This document shows, piece by piece, positions 1-11,800 of a stretch of DNA of 64,000 bases. This DNA comes from Serripes groenlandicus (taxonomy: Eukaryota > Mollusca > Bivalvia > Cardiida > Cardiidae). Position 1 is the stretch's first letter. Each line of letters begins with the position of its first letter. The stretch spans positions 19,829,849 through 19,893,848 of the forward strand of contig JASEVX010000003.1 of NCBI GenBank assembly GCA_031761405.1, read 5' to 3'. The translations under genes were made by a program, and so were the position numbers. The notes beneath the pieces were generated by a model, which had not been told where the DNA came from, did no database searches, and was given only the letters and a program-made list of their open reading frames with translations.

Positions 1-162
1 TTACATTTTATCTCAGTGAGTGCCAACAAGATAATGTTCCAAGTTTTTGAAAAAGTTGGTGTCCAGTAATGACACAGCAGTTTTCAATGATATATATAAA
101 GCTTATAATAGAGGGACTGGTTTTTACAAAAGTAAAATGTAACTCAAAGTGCAACTTTTCAG
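1..162. other. Left edge, no recognised feature
   Basis: AT-rich sequence downstream of the WSB gene. No exon, RNA gene or intact repeat terminus is seen. Confidence 0.4.
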
Positions 163-380
163 TTAACCCTTTCCCTCATACGACAATTCTGCAGCAGTCG
201 TATTTTGACAAAAAATAGAAAATCTCTATAATGTAATGGATAACCTATGACTAAAAGTGGAAAACATTGTGACAAAAGGAGAAATTGCTCAAAACGAGCA
301 ATTTCTTCTTCTGTCACTATGTTTTCAAAAAGCTGTCTGCTGCAGAGGCGTCAGAAAGCATCTATATGAGGGAGGGTTAA
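163..380 (-). mobile_element. piggyBac-like MITE, complete
   Basis: Same family as 1311-1540, opposite orientation (CATACGACAATTCTGCAGCAG end on the left). TTAA at both ends. The right TIR has lost bases (GAGGGAGGGTTAA). Confidence 0.85.
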
Positions 381-1310
381 GGTAATTCGCTGACCCTTTC
401 CCACATATAGAAATATTTTGACTTTTTTTCAGCAAACTGCTTTTGGAGGCAGAATGACTTAAGGAGAAATTGCTAATATGTTATGGAACATATCTTTTCC
501 TCACTTAACTCAAATTCTAAACAAAAGTTAATGGCAGTCACATATCATTTAAAGTCCTCCACCCCTGTCCCAGTATTTCAAATATCTTTGCTGATAATAA
601 GAGAAAAGAAACAAACAATATGGCTAAAACAAAAACATACATATAATAATGTTGTATATAATGCAAACACTTTGTAATCCGGTTATTACATTTTTTTAAA
701 TGCCCACCCCTCATGAATATGACGTGACATGCGAGTCTGATACGAAAGTCAAGCATGATTATGAATGTATGATATACTTTAACCCTTTCCCACATACAGA
801 TGAATTTGATGTTTCTGTAGCAGAAGACAAGAAAACAAAACTATTTCTCCTTTTGTAACAATGTTTTCAACTCTCTTCAATAATTATACTTTCATTGACG
901 GATATTTTGCCAAGATGTTTTCCAACTGATCTGCTGCAGATTTTTTGTATGTGGGAAAAAGGATAATTAGGATAATTCTATTATTTATAATGGAGACAGT
1001 ACGCTTCCATCATTCAATGACTCATTTTGACACATAAGCAGCAGACGACTTCTGAAATTTAGAGTAAACAACTTTCCTTATGAAGAAAGTTTTCAACTTT
1101 ATTCAATAATTATACTTTCATAAATAAAGACTTTCCCAATTTGTTGCATAAATATTTCAAGGTCATCTGCTGCCGTTTTGTTCAGCTCAATGATTCATCC
1201 TTCTATTTACACTGACAATTCTACTTTGAGAAATATTGTTGTTTGAAACATCCGGGGCAAAGTATGCTAAGGATTCTCGTACTAAACCCTTTCCCACCTG
1301 TAGACGCATC
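381..1310. repeat. Decayed MITE fragments
   Basis: A left end at about 392-480, an internally worn copy at 779-967 (TTTAACCCTTTCCCACATA to GTATGTGGGAAAAAGG), a middle segment at about 1020-1180, and a left end at 1284-1310 cut off where the next MITE starts. Nothing coding is seen. Confidence 0.6.
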
Positions 1311-1540
1311 TTAACCCTTTCCCTCATATAGACGCTTTCTGACGCCTCTGCAGCAGACGGCTTTTCGAAAACATAGTGACAAAAGAAGAAATTGCACAAA
1401 ACGTGCAATTTCTCCTTTTGCCACAATGTTTTCCACTTTTAGTCATAGGTTATCCATTCAATTATGGAGATTTTCTATGTTTTGACAAAATACGTTCAAA
1501 GTCGTCTGCTGCAGAATTGTTGTATGAGGGAAAGGGTTAA
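1311..1540 (+). mobile_element. piggyBac-like MITE, reference copy
   Basis: This 230-bp element includes TTAA at each end. The perfect 14-bp inverted repeat CCCTTTCCCTCATA lies at 1315-1328 and, inverted, at 1523-1536. A second inverted pair, TCTGCAGCAGACG, is at 1347-1359 and 1503-1515. Between them a long imperfect hairpin (1371-1429) has arms ACATAGTGACAAAAGAAG.. and ..CTCCTTTTGCCACAATGT around GCAC/GTGC. TTAA target duplications and TIRs starting CCC are the signature of piggyBac transposons. There is no coding capacity, so transposase must come from elsewhere. The short ORFs with SAAEASESVYMRERV seen all over the window are translations of this element, not genes. Confidence 0.9.
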
Positions 1541-2853
1541 CACATCTGTAGCAGACAACTTTGGAAAGCATGTTTGCAAATGGAGAAATTGTACATTATA
1601 GTCTGCTGCAGATTTGTTGTTTGTGGGAACAAGTTAATCATATACAGTTCAACCTCGCAAACAACACAATTGCTGAGCTCTTTAGAAGGAGAAGTTTTTC
1701 TGAAATGTGGTGAAAATCTCGAAATCTCAAAATATTAAATACCAACTTTGGGATTGAGTGGATAACATGGTGAAATTGCTTGGTATTCAGAGGCTTCAAA
1801 ACATGTTTCCATCAGAGGGTTTTAACCTCTAAGGGCAACACCTCTCTAGAAAGGCTTTGGCCTCCACCATATGTTGCTGTGGAGAGGTTGCACATTATAT
1901 ACTCCAACAAAATCTGTAAGGCGTTCAATCTTTGTACTTCAAGAATGTTTTCAATCTCGTAGGGTAGTGCAGATCATCTATCTTTGTCGAGGGTATTTTG
2001 TGTCTTAACGCCATCCGGCACAAATGTTGCAGGCTAACAATGGACTGCTCGTCTGCCTTTAAGAACGATATCTTGCCCTTTCTATCCCTGTGAAAATAAA
2101 AAGAGACATGCCACATATCTGCTGTCGAGAGCTTTGATGTTTTAGTTAATTGTATGAAGGAACCTTTATTACTATTATGATATAGAAGCTCTTGATTTTA
2201 AAGAAAGGTATCATACATAATAATGCAAATTACATTTTGTGTTTGTACTAAATATGATAAAGATGAAAAATTATGTTCTATAGAAATATAATGTAACATA
2301 TTCTAATAAAGAGTTTTAAAAACCCAAACATGCCAGTGCATTTAAATTAATTAACAAACAGATACTTATCACAATTAAACTATTTTGAAGAAGAATTTTT
2401 GCGAAAATCAAAAGTAAACAAGTTTGTTCTACCATAACGAAAAGCCCTTTAAGGAAAGTCATCCAAGATGTTAACAAAGAGCATAATGAAATATTTACTG
2501 GTTCTCTAATTACTTGTCTACATGATTGTAATTTTATGTATATTTCCTATATTTTTTAAGTATCTGCATTAAAAGTCATGATGTCTCTGAGGAAATACAG
2601 GTTTGCTATAAGCGGTCCAAACACAAATAGGGTGACTTAAAATCTGTCTTAGTTTCTCAATCCTTTCCCACAAACAACAATCTGCAGCAGAAAACATTGT
2701 TGCAAATATGTGGAAAAACGCTTCTAATGAATGTTATAATATTGAATAGAGTTGAAGACATTCGGGTCAAATGAGAAATTGCTCAAAATTTGCCACAATG
2801 GTTTTATATGCGTCAAGATATGAAAAATGGCGCGCAAAAAACAAGGTATGGCC
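1541..2853. other. WSB 3' region and start of intron 7
   Basis: Apart from exon 8, this stretch holds a short deleted MITE relic directly abutting the copy before it (about 1537-1640), AT-rich sequence at 2110-2650, and another decayed MITE at about 2656-2830. The 3' UTR probably lies in 1641-1924. Confidence 0.5.
1925..2087 (-). CDS. WSB1: WSB-like gene, coding exon 8 (SOCS box and stop)
   Basis: Acceptor TTATTTTCACAG, phase 2 in; stop TGA at 1927-1925. It encodes residues 388-441: the last strand of blade 7 (GKISFLKADE), then the SOCS box SIVSLQHLCRMALRHKIP to RLKTFLKYKD. Leu407, Cys411 and Leu415 fit the elongin C-binding BC box. The following LHYP (427-430) stands where vertebrate WSB1 has LPIP. 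Bases 1541-1924 are probably 3' UTR, but no AATAAA is seen there on the minus strand, so the cleavage site is unknown. Confidence 0.95.
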
Positions 2854-5800
2854 TTAACCCTTTCCCTCATATAGACGCTTTCTGACGCCTCTGCAGCAGA
2901 CGCCTATTTGAAAACATAGTGACAAAAGAAGAAATTGCACAAAACGTGCAATTTCTCCTTTTGCCACAATGTTTTCCACTTTTAGTCATAGGTTATCCAT
3001 TCAATTATAGAGATTTTCCATTATTTGACAAAATATGTTCAAAGTCGTCTGCTGCAGAATTGTCGTATGAGGGAAAGGGTTGAACCGATCACCAATGGTG
3101 TAGTTGTTAATATATAAATGCTAACTTAGGGGCAACGTTGATCAATGGGAATGAAACTGCAATGAGGAAACACTAATGAAACAGCAGGAGATTACGTTCC
3201 CTGAGTGAAAAACTATGGTTACTGTTGTAGAGGGTCACTAGCAAATTTAGCTTCAAGCTTATTGAGAAGAGGAATTTTAATCCCCTTTCTGATGCCTCCT
3301 GACAACTATTTTTTCCAACCAATCCATATGAAATGAACAATTTATGTTAGGGTCGCCCAAGTTACATTTCTATCAAATTAATTTTTTTAATGCCGAATGG
3401 TTGCAATGTTTTTCAAGCAATTAATATGGCTTGAAGGATGTTTGTAGGGGTCAACAAGGCACAGTTCTTCCAAATTATTTTAAAATCTGACAATCACTCG
3501 TAGAAAAAGAATTTTAATGTTTGCCTTTTCGGTTTTTAATCAATCAAATTGGCTTAATAGGAAAAATTCTATCAATTAAGCCTGAAATCAGACATGCAGA
3601 TTCAGAGGAGAAGACTTTAAAAGTTTTGTCATTTTCACCCCTTTTTTAATATTTTAATCTTTTAACAATTCTGAAAGAGGACCACGAAAGAAACATTCCT
3701 GTCAGGTCAGGTTTTACTTGTCCTTTGGTTTAGAAGGAGATTATTTGAAGCTAAATGTTAACAACTGATGGATGGAAGGACAGATGAAGAATGATTGTTC
3801 ATTGGTTTAGAAGGAGATATTGTTTGAAGCTAAATGTTAACAATTGATGGATATAAGGACAGATGAAGAATGATCCTAGAATGGCTCAGCCACTATATCC
3901 TTAAGAAAGAGTTCTGAAATACCAGGTGTTATCTTCAGCATTGATTTGTTCATATCATTTAACATATCAAACATGTATCGATTGTATTATTGTGTTGTTT
4001 ACAATTTATCTGGTGTAAAATCTCAATCCTTAAACCCTTTAGCTGATGCAAAACTTTCTTTGTATAATGAATCAAAAGGATGTCATTTCTTCAGATAATT
4101 TGAATTCAGACAAGAAGTACCACAAGATGTGTTTGACTGGCTATAAAACAGTTCCTATAACAAAGTCAGTGTGATGTACTGACAGACGTAGAAGTGATCC
4201 CTAAGTCTGAAGCTGCTACGGTAATCAACAAGAGCACCACAAATCAACGCAAAGGCTCGTCTGCTTTTTTCTAAGTAAAAAAGGGGATATTACTGAATAA
4301 TTATTGAAGTCAGAGTTAAGTGACTTCGCACAGACATGCATTTATTGTTCCTATGATCTAGTGTACCAAGTTTCATTTGAAATTGTTCAACTGTTTTTGA
4401 GTTATGAGGAAAGATTAAAGTTTTGTGACGATATAGACGACTACACCAAGGGTATCACAATACCCAGACTTTGCTTCTTTGAAAACCAGACAAGCTAACT
4501 AATAATACCAGACAATGCTCTTATTGTGCATCAGAAAATCTGTCAATGTGTCGCCTGACAATATGTCAGTAAGTAAAAGTGTTGTATTAAATGCAGATAG
4601 ACGACGGACAGGTTTGATCCGTGTGTGTCTCCCTGCTATGGCAGGTGCCACAAAAACCTATAGCAAACCTGTATTTCAAGTAGACCTAGTAGGACAAAAA
4701 AGAATATTATTATCAATGTCAACAACTATTATACAGTACCAACCTTGACCTGCCTTAACAGGTCATAAGGTCATGTCAATGTCATATGACCTTTCAACAA
4801 TCAGAGAACAGGAGAGGCTATTTTTAGCATCCTGCCAGTTGAGTGTTGACCTCATCTTGTTTTCTCTACACCACGATGACAAGGTTTATTATCAGGAGAA
4901 ATAATTCTGCAGAAAATATAAGTTTTGCAAGTGATCTTGACCCAAAGGTAAGGAAAAGAAACGTCATAAAAATATATTTAATGATTAAAATGATGTTAAA
5001 AATAATGCAATTTTAAAAACAAATCAATTTTATTCTAGCATGTGTCACATTAAGCAGTAATGACTTTTGAGTAGTAATAAAATGATTGTGTCGCCTGACA
5101 ACATGTGTGATGAACAGACAGACAATGGAGAAGTGATCCCTATGTGTCACCCTGCCATGGTAGGTGACACATATATTGTATATAAATGATAGATTGTAAA
5201 CCTCCTCGTCTAATATCAACGAAGCATGGTATTGAAATTGATTGAAAAAGAAACGTTATTTCTTACTCACACACATTCACTCCATGTCTTTATAGGCTAG
5301 CTTTAAAACAAGAGGGCCATGTGGCCTGTAATCAATCACCTGAGTACATACAAAGAAGTAGAATTTCGAAGTTTTGACACATTACTCGCTTTACGATACC
5401 ACCTGGAAGCAATGAATCTATTAATATGTCTTCAACAATTTTTGTAGTGGGTAACCTGGATCTTTTCTTCAAAATAATCTTAACCCTATGCCACCTGCAG
5501 ATGCATTTTCAGCAGATGAGTTTTGAAATAGATAGTTCCATAAGGAGAAATTGTTCGTAATGTGCAATTTCTCTCCTTTAAACAAAATGTTTGCAACTAT
5601 ATTAACAAGAGCCGTCACTGAATGTGATGAATACCCCACACAGCACTTTATCACAGGACAGGATTGGGTTGACATTTTACAGAAAAATAATTGCAGGCGC
5701 CCATACATTTCACTTCTCACACAAATGAAGTAAAAACCTTAGGAGAAAAAGTGCAATTGCTATAGAAGCTTCCTATACAGTTTCATCAAATTCAAACCAA

Positions 5801-8800
5801 TGATTGCCGAGTAATAGTGGAAAACAAATGTTGGTATATTATGTATAATAATCAAGAGGCAAAAACTTTGTCAATAATCATCCAAATTGAATGCCTTTAA
5901 ATACTAAACATCTCCTCATGGTAAAGAACCTTCCTATAACATGTTATTGAATTCCACCCAGGGATTTGAAAAATAGCTCATACACAAATGTTGGTATACA
6001 TGTATATCTGACTATATGTATAATCATCAAGGGGCCATAACTCTGTCAAAAAACATCCAACTCTAATGCCATCAGGCAATGCACATCTCCTCTTGGTATA
6101 GAAGCTTCCTATACAATTTCATTGTATTCAACAAAGTGATTGCTGAGAAACGGCACTGACACACAATTAATGTTAATATATAACACTATGTAACCAAGAT
6201 ATCAGTGGGACCGATGTATGTTAGGAATCAGACATCGAGCATGATTAATATAACCTGAAAGCTTGTTTCGCAACCAAATTAAAGTAAATAAGTTTAAATT
6301 AAAGGAATTGTTGATGACCAGGGACACAGGGTGATCACAATCTTCAGCACTTTTTAAGTCCGATGAGATTAATTAACTTAATCCTTTCCGACCTGCAGAC
6401 GCATTTTGACGCAATAGCAGCAGACGACTCATAAGGAGCAATTTCTCCTTTGGCCACAATGTTTTTATCTTTATTTAACCCTTTCCCTCATACGACAATT
6501 CTGCAGCAGACAACTTTCAACATGTTTTGTCAAAAATAGAAAATCTCTATAATTGAATGGATAACCAATGACTATAAGTGGGAAACATTGTGGCCAAAGG
6601 TGAAATTGCTCATCATGAGCAATTTCACCTTTGGCCACAATGTTTTCAAAAGTCGTCTGCTGCTATTGCGTTAAAATGCGTCTGCAGGTGGGAAAGGGTT
6701 AACAATTAAGCTATCTTTTACAGACATTTTTCACATTTTTGTCACTATTTTTTCAAAGGCGTCTGTTGCAGATTTGTTGTATGTGGAAAAGGATTAAATT
6801 TTCATCCAAAATGTTGATATAGAGATGGTTCAATAAAATATCAAACTTTCATCCAAATTCTTGAAATTTAGTCTGAACCCTTTCCCACAAACAAAAATAA
6901 TTGAAATTGCCCTTTAAATGAAAGTACAATAATTGAACAGAGTTGAAAACATGGTGTTAAAAGGAGAAATTGCTCGTTTTGAGCAATTTCTTCTTTTGTC
7001 ACCTTGTTTTTAAAAAGCTGTCTGCTGCAAAAACTTCAGAGGGAAAGGGTTATGTTAGCTATATGACACAAAATTGTGCCATTTGCTATACAATCTACCT
7101 GACCAAGATAGCAAATTTATATGTTCCAGTTTAACTTAACCCCTTCTCACTTGTAAACGTCTTTTGATAACTTTGTGGCAAAAGGAGCCATTGCTCATAA
7201 AAAGCAATTGCTCTTTTGCAACAATGTTGTAATCGGCATTCCCAATTTTTTACTTGATGCATTCAAAAATTCATCTGCAGATTTGGTGTATGTTGGAAAG
7301 TGTTTATTCTAATATAAGCACCACAATCGAAAAACCCTTTCCTTCATAAAACAGTGTATGTATGGTGATTTGTTGTAAAGAATAGGGGGAAAAAAATGGT
7401 TCTAATGAGAACCTTTATTTTATAACAATGTTTTTAACTTTGCCTTATAAGTTTGAATTTCCATAATTCTGGTGAATTTCTTAACCAAAGCATTCTTTTG
7501 CTCATAATCATTATATATTAATCAACAGACAACCAATCATGTGCAAAGCAATAAACGTTTACTCCCATTTCTTCAAATATGCCCATAAACCAGTAGAAAC
7601 TGTGACCAACTACAGATAAACAAGAAGACTTGGTGTCGGATGTACAGTGTACTAGCCTTTATCCTTTCCAACATACAACAAATCTGCAGCAGATGACTTT
7701 GACACTATCTAAGCAAAAATAAGAAAAATCTCTATAGGTGAAAGAACAATTATAAGTACAGTTGAAAACATTGAGGCAAAAGGTGAAATTACTCTATATG
7801 AGCAATTTCTCCTTTTGCCATAATATTTTCAAATGTCATCTGCTGCAGATGTGTCACATGCATCTGCAAGTGGGAAACGGTTAACCCTTTCCCTCATACG
7901 ACAATTCTGCAGCAGACAACTTTGAATATATTTTATTCAAAAAATTGAAAATCTCTTAAATTGAATGGATAACCTATGACTTATATTGGAAAACATTACG
8001 GCAAAAGGAGGAATTGCTCGTTTTGAGCAATTTCTTCTTTAGTCACTATGTTTTCGAAAAGCTGCCTGCTGCAGAGGCGTCAGAATGCGTCTGTATGAGG
8101 GAAAGGGTTAAGCTGATAAGAATTATAGAATATTCTAGAATAAACACTGAGGATTATGATAAGGTCAATGTTAATCTATACCTTTATCTATTCAACGGAA
8201 TGTCATCCAACCAATATATACTTTATTCATAATCGCAGCCCATAAAATAACTTAACCCTTTCCCTCATATGACAATTCTGCAGCAGACGACTTTGAACGT
8301 ATTTTGTCAAAACATAGAAAATCTCCATAATTGAATGGATAACCTATGACAAAAAGTGGAAAACATTGTGGCAAAAGGAGAAATTGCACGTTTTGTGCAA
8401 TTTCTTCTTTTGTCACTATGTTTTCAAAACGCCGTCTTCTGCAGAGGCGTCAGAAAGCGTCTATATGAGGGAAAGGGTTAAGTCTTATCACTTTACTATT
8501 CATCTTATTCATACCATGGTGTATCAATCTTCACCCATTTAACAACAAACATGCAGCAGACGACCTTGAATAGATTTAGGCTTATATATTGAAAGTATCT
8601 ATCAATGAAGGTATAATTATTGAATAAAGTTGAAGACTATTTTGAGTAACAAACAAAATAATGCTTAAAAGTCAGTGATGTTTTAAGTAGAAACAAGGAT
8701 GCAAAGCGGATGCATCCCCTCGATATTCAGTCCAATTTTGACCTTGATCTTTAACCTATGACCTTGAAAATAAATAGGCTTCTAGACCTTGCCATATACT

Positions 8801-11800
8801 AACTGTATACCAAGTTTGGTTAAGATCGGTCGAAGGATGTTTAGTGTAGAGTGGTCACAACGTTGTTACGGACAGACGCACAGACGAACGAACGAACAGT
8901 CCCGTTACTATATCCCCATCGCAAACTTCCTTAGCCACGGGGATCAAAAGCTATTAGATCATTGAATGCAAAAGCCTGCTTACACTTCAAATAAATAACA
9001 CCATTCACACTCTCACACTTCTACAATTATTTGGTTAAAAAAAAGTTAATAGTTAAAATATGCAAATTGCATTATAATCATAATATACTTTATAATATTC
9101 GTAATAGATAATGCCTAACTCTTTCCTTCATATAACAAATCTGTAGCAGACACCTTCGAAAAAATCTAAGCAAAAATACAGAAAATCTCTGTTAATGAAT
9201 GTATAATTATTTGGGAGAGTTGAAAACTTCTTTTGCCGCAATGTTTTCAAATGTTGTTTGCTTCAGGTGCGTTTAAATGAGTCTCAATGTGGATACGGGT
9301 TAACCCTTTTCCACATACAGATGCTTTCTGATACCTCTACAGCAGACAACTTTTATAAACATTCTGGCAAAAAAGAGAAATTTATTGTTTTACTAAAATG
9401 TTCATCTCTTTGCAATAATAATAATCGGGCGAAACATTTTCAAAGTCATCTGCTGCAGATTTGTTGTATGTGGGAAAGTGCTTAGATACTTAATGATTTA
9501 TTAAGGGTGTATTAAATGAATAAAAAGATTAGGAAGACATGAAATAGACTTACCCGGTACTGACAACCACACCATTGGGGCTATAACTACAGCACACTGG
9601 ACTTCTCACATCCTTCACACAATGTGGATTACTTGTGTCACTGATATCCCAAAAACGTAAATAACTGGAACAAAATCAAACAAACATAAGCAACTGGAAC
9701 AAAATCAAACAAACGTAAATAACTGTGATTTCCAATATCTATTAAAGGGATCTTAACTCCAGATTATAGAAAGTAAAGTCAAAGATTTAAAACTGTTCAA
9801 AAGATGTCTTGACATATTAGAATCATACTACTGAGATGAAATTAGAGTAATAATTTCACCTTCCAGTACAATAAACATCTAAATATTGATTGTTTATGCT
9901 TCATTTAAACTGGGTAAACATACTCAGCAAGTCAAATTTTGTACATTTTCATTGACTTCAATAGACTGTTTTTCAACACTTAATGCCAAAATAGTTCTAA
10001 ACTATTTATTACTTACTTTGTTGTCACTATTAGCAATTTTTGCAGAAGTTTCAACATTTCAAAATTTTGATCTCCATCTGGAGTTCTTCACCTTTAAAGA
10101 TGCGAATTGTGCTAAAGGTTCCAATATTTGTAAAAACAAGACATGGGCTTAGAAGAGATAACTACATTGTGTTGGGGCTGCTGCCCAGATCAAAATTTCT
10201 GGCCGAAAATGAAATGGTAAATCTATAGGGGAATATATGGTAGTATGAAAGGTGTTGTGTCAAGGTTATGGTCACTTTGGGCTAATTGGACATTTACTTA
10301 AATAACTTGGTAAAAGAAGGCGGGCCTAAATTGGCCATATACAAGTTGTTATTGATAGATGCTTAATGTGTCTGCATTGTTTCATGTGAGAAATTTAACA
10401 ATTCAAATTGTGTTTGTCATACAGGCTTGTTGAACTTCATCAAATATAACATAACACAATGCAAAGAAGAAGAGACACACAAAAAGGGCCCAATAAGAGA
10501 GTAAAATGACATTACACTTTGACCCCAACATCAACAAGGGTCTTCCTTGGACTATGATCATTACAAAGTCATGTGTGTAGCACAGGGGTTTCCCTCAGCT
10601 TTGACCTTCATGTCATCAAAGTTGGGGGATATTTTATACATTTTGGGGGTCCACCTTAAAACTCTTCAACCCTTTCCCTCATATAGACGCTTTCCGACGC
10701 CTCTGCAGCAGACAGCTTTTTGAAAACAATGTTTTCCACTTTTTGTAATAGGTTATCCATTCAATTATGGAGATTTTCTATGTTTTGACAAAATACGTTC
10801 AAAGTCGTCTGCTGCAGAATTGTCGTATGAGGGAAAGGGTTAATCAAATGATTGATACCCTGTACTGTCATTATAAATCTCATCTCGTCCAGACGTGAGA
10901 TGTCATGCAAGAACTCTTCAAAATTGATGTCAATGATAAGAACGGCAGAAATTCAGCAGGCCTTAACAATATTTCAAAGAACATACTTATCGTCAGCAAC
11001 TGTGATGAGATGTAACCCGTCTTTTGAAAACGAAACATCCCTCACGTAATGCTCATTGGCCCCTCCTGCATAGATAAAGCTGGGTTCTGGGAACAAATGT
11101 CTGAAAAACAGAACAGACAAACAGATACACACTGTGAACTTTGCTATCAACCCATTCCTACATACATCAAATCTGCAGCAGAAGACTTCGAAAACATCTT
11201 GGCAAAAGTATGATAAATATCTGTATTGGTAGTATAATAATTGAATGGTCGGTTGTAAACATTGAGGCAAAAGGACAAATTGCGCATTAAAACAATTTAC
11301 TGTTTTACCCCACATGTAAGTTTTGACATCATGAGAGGGAAAAATTTAATATCTAAACAAAATGAAATAAAATTATTATTATGATATAGAATTGAAAATA
11401 TCATGGGAATGCCAGCCAATTCTCCAATACCAATACATATTTTTAAAAGTTTACTGCTTCACATGATATTTAATTAACCTCTTCCCACATATAGAAGCTT
11501 TCTGACGCCTGAGAATGCAGCAGACAACCTATGAAATCATTGTGGCAAAAGGAAGAATTGCTCATCAAGCGCAATTTCTCCATTTGCCACAATGACTTCA
11601 ACTATTTTAAAAGATAATTAGTCGCCGGGCAGAAGCCTGCGACTTCTATTTTTAATAGGTTTTCGGAAATGACATGGGAGGGGGGATTATTATTAGAAAG
11701 AAACCCATTTAGATGTCTTGAACATATTACAATTGTGTTTGTTTAAAAACACTAAGTAATGACACATCTAAAATGAAATAAATATTCCGATGTTTTAGGT

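Noticed and set aside
1187..1426. Recurrent small ORFs with SAAEASESVYMRERVK, e.g. here and at 8014, 18630, 35989, 57095
   Set aside because: All are translations of the same MITE left end and hairpin; they carry no independent coding signal.
10974..11315. 113-codon ORF taken as a single exon
   Set aside because: Only 11100-10987 is WSB exon 6. The upstream half is intron including a decayed MITE, and the last residues read through the donor.
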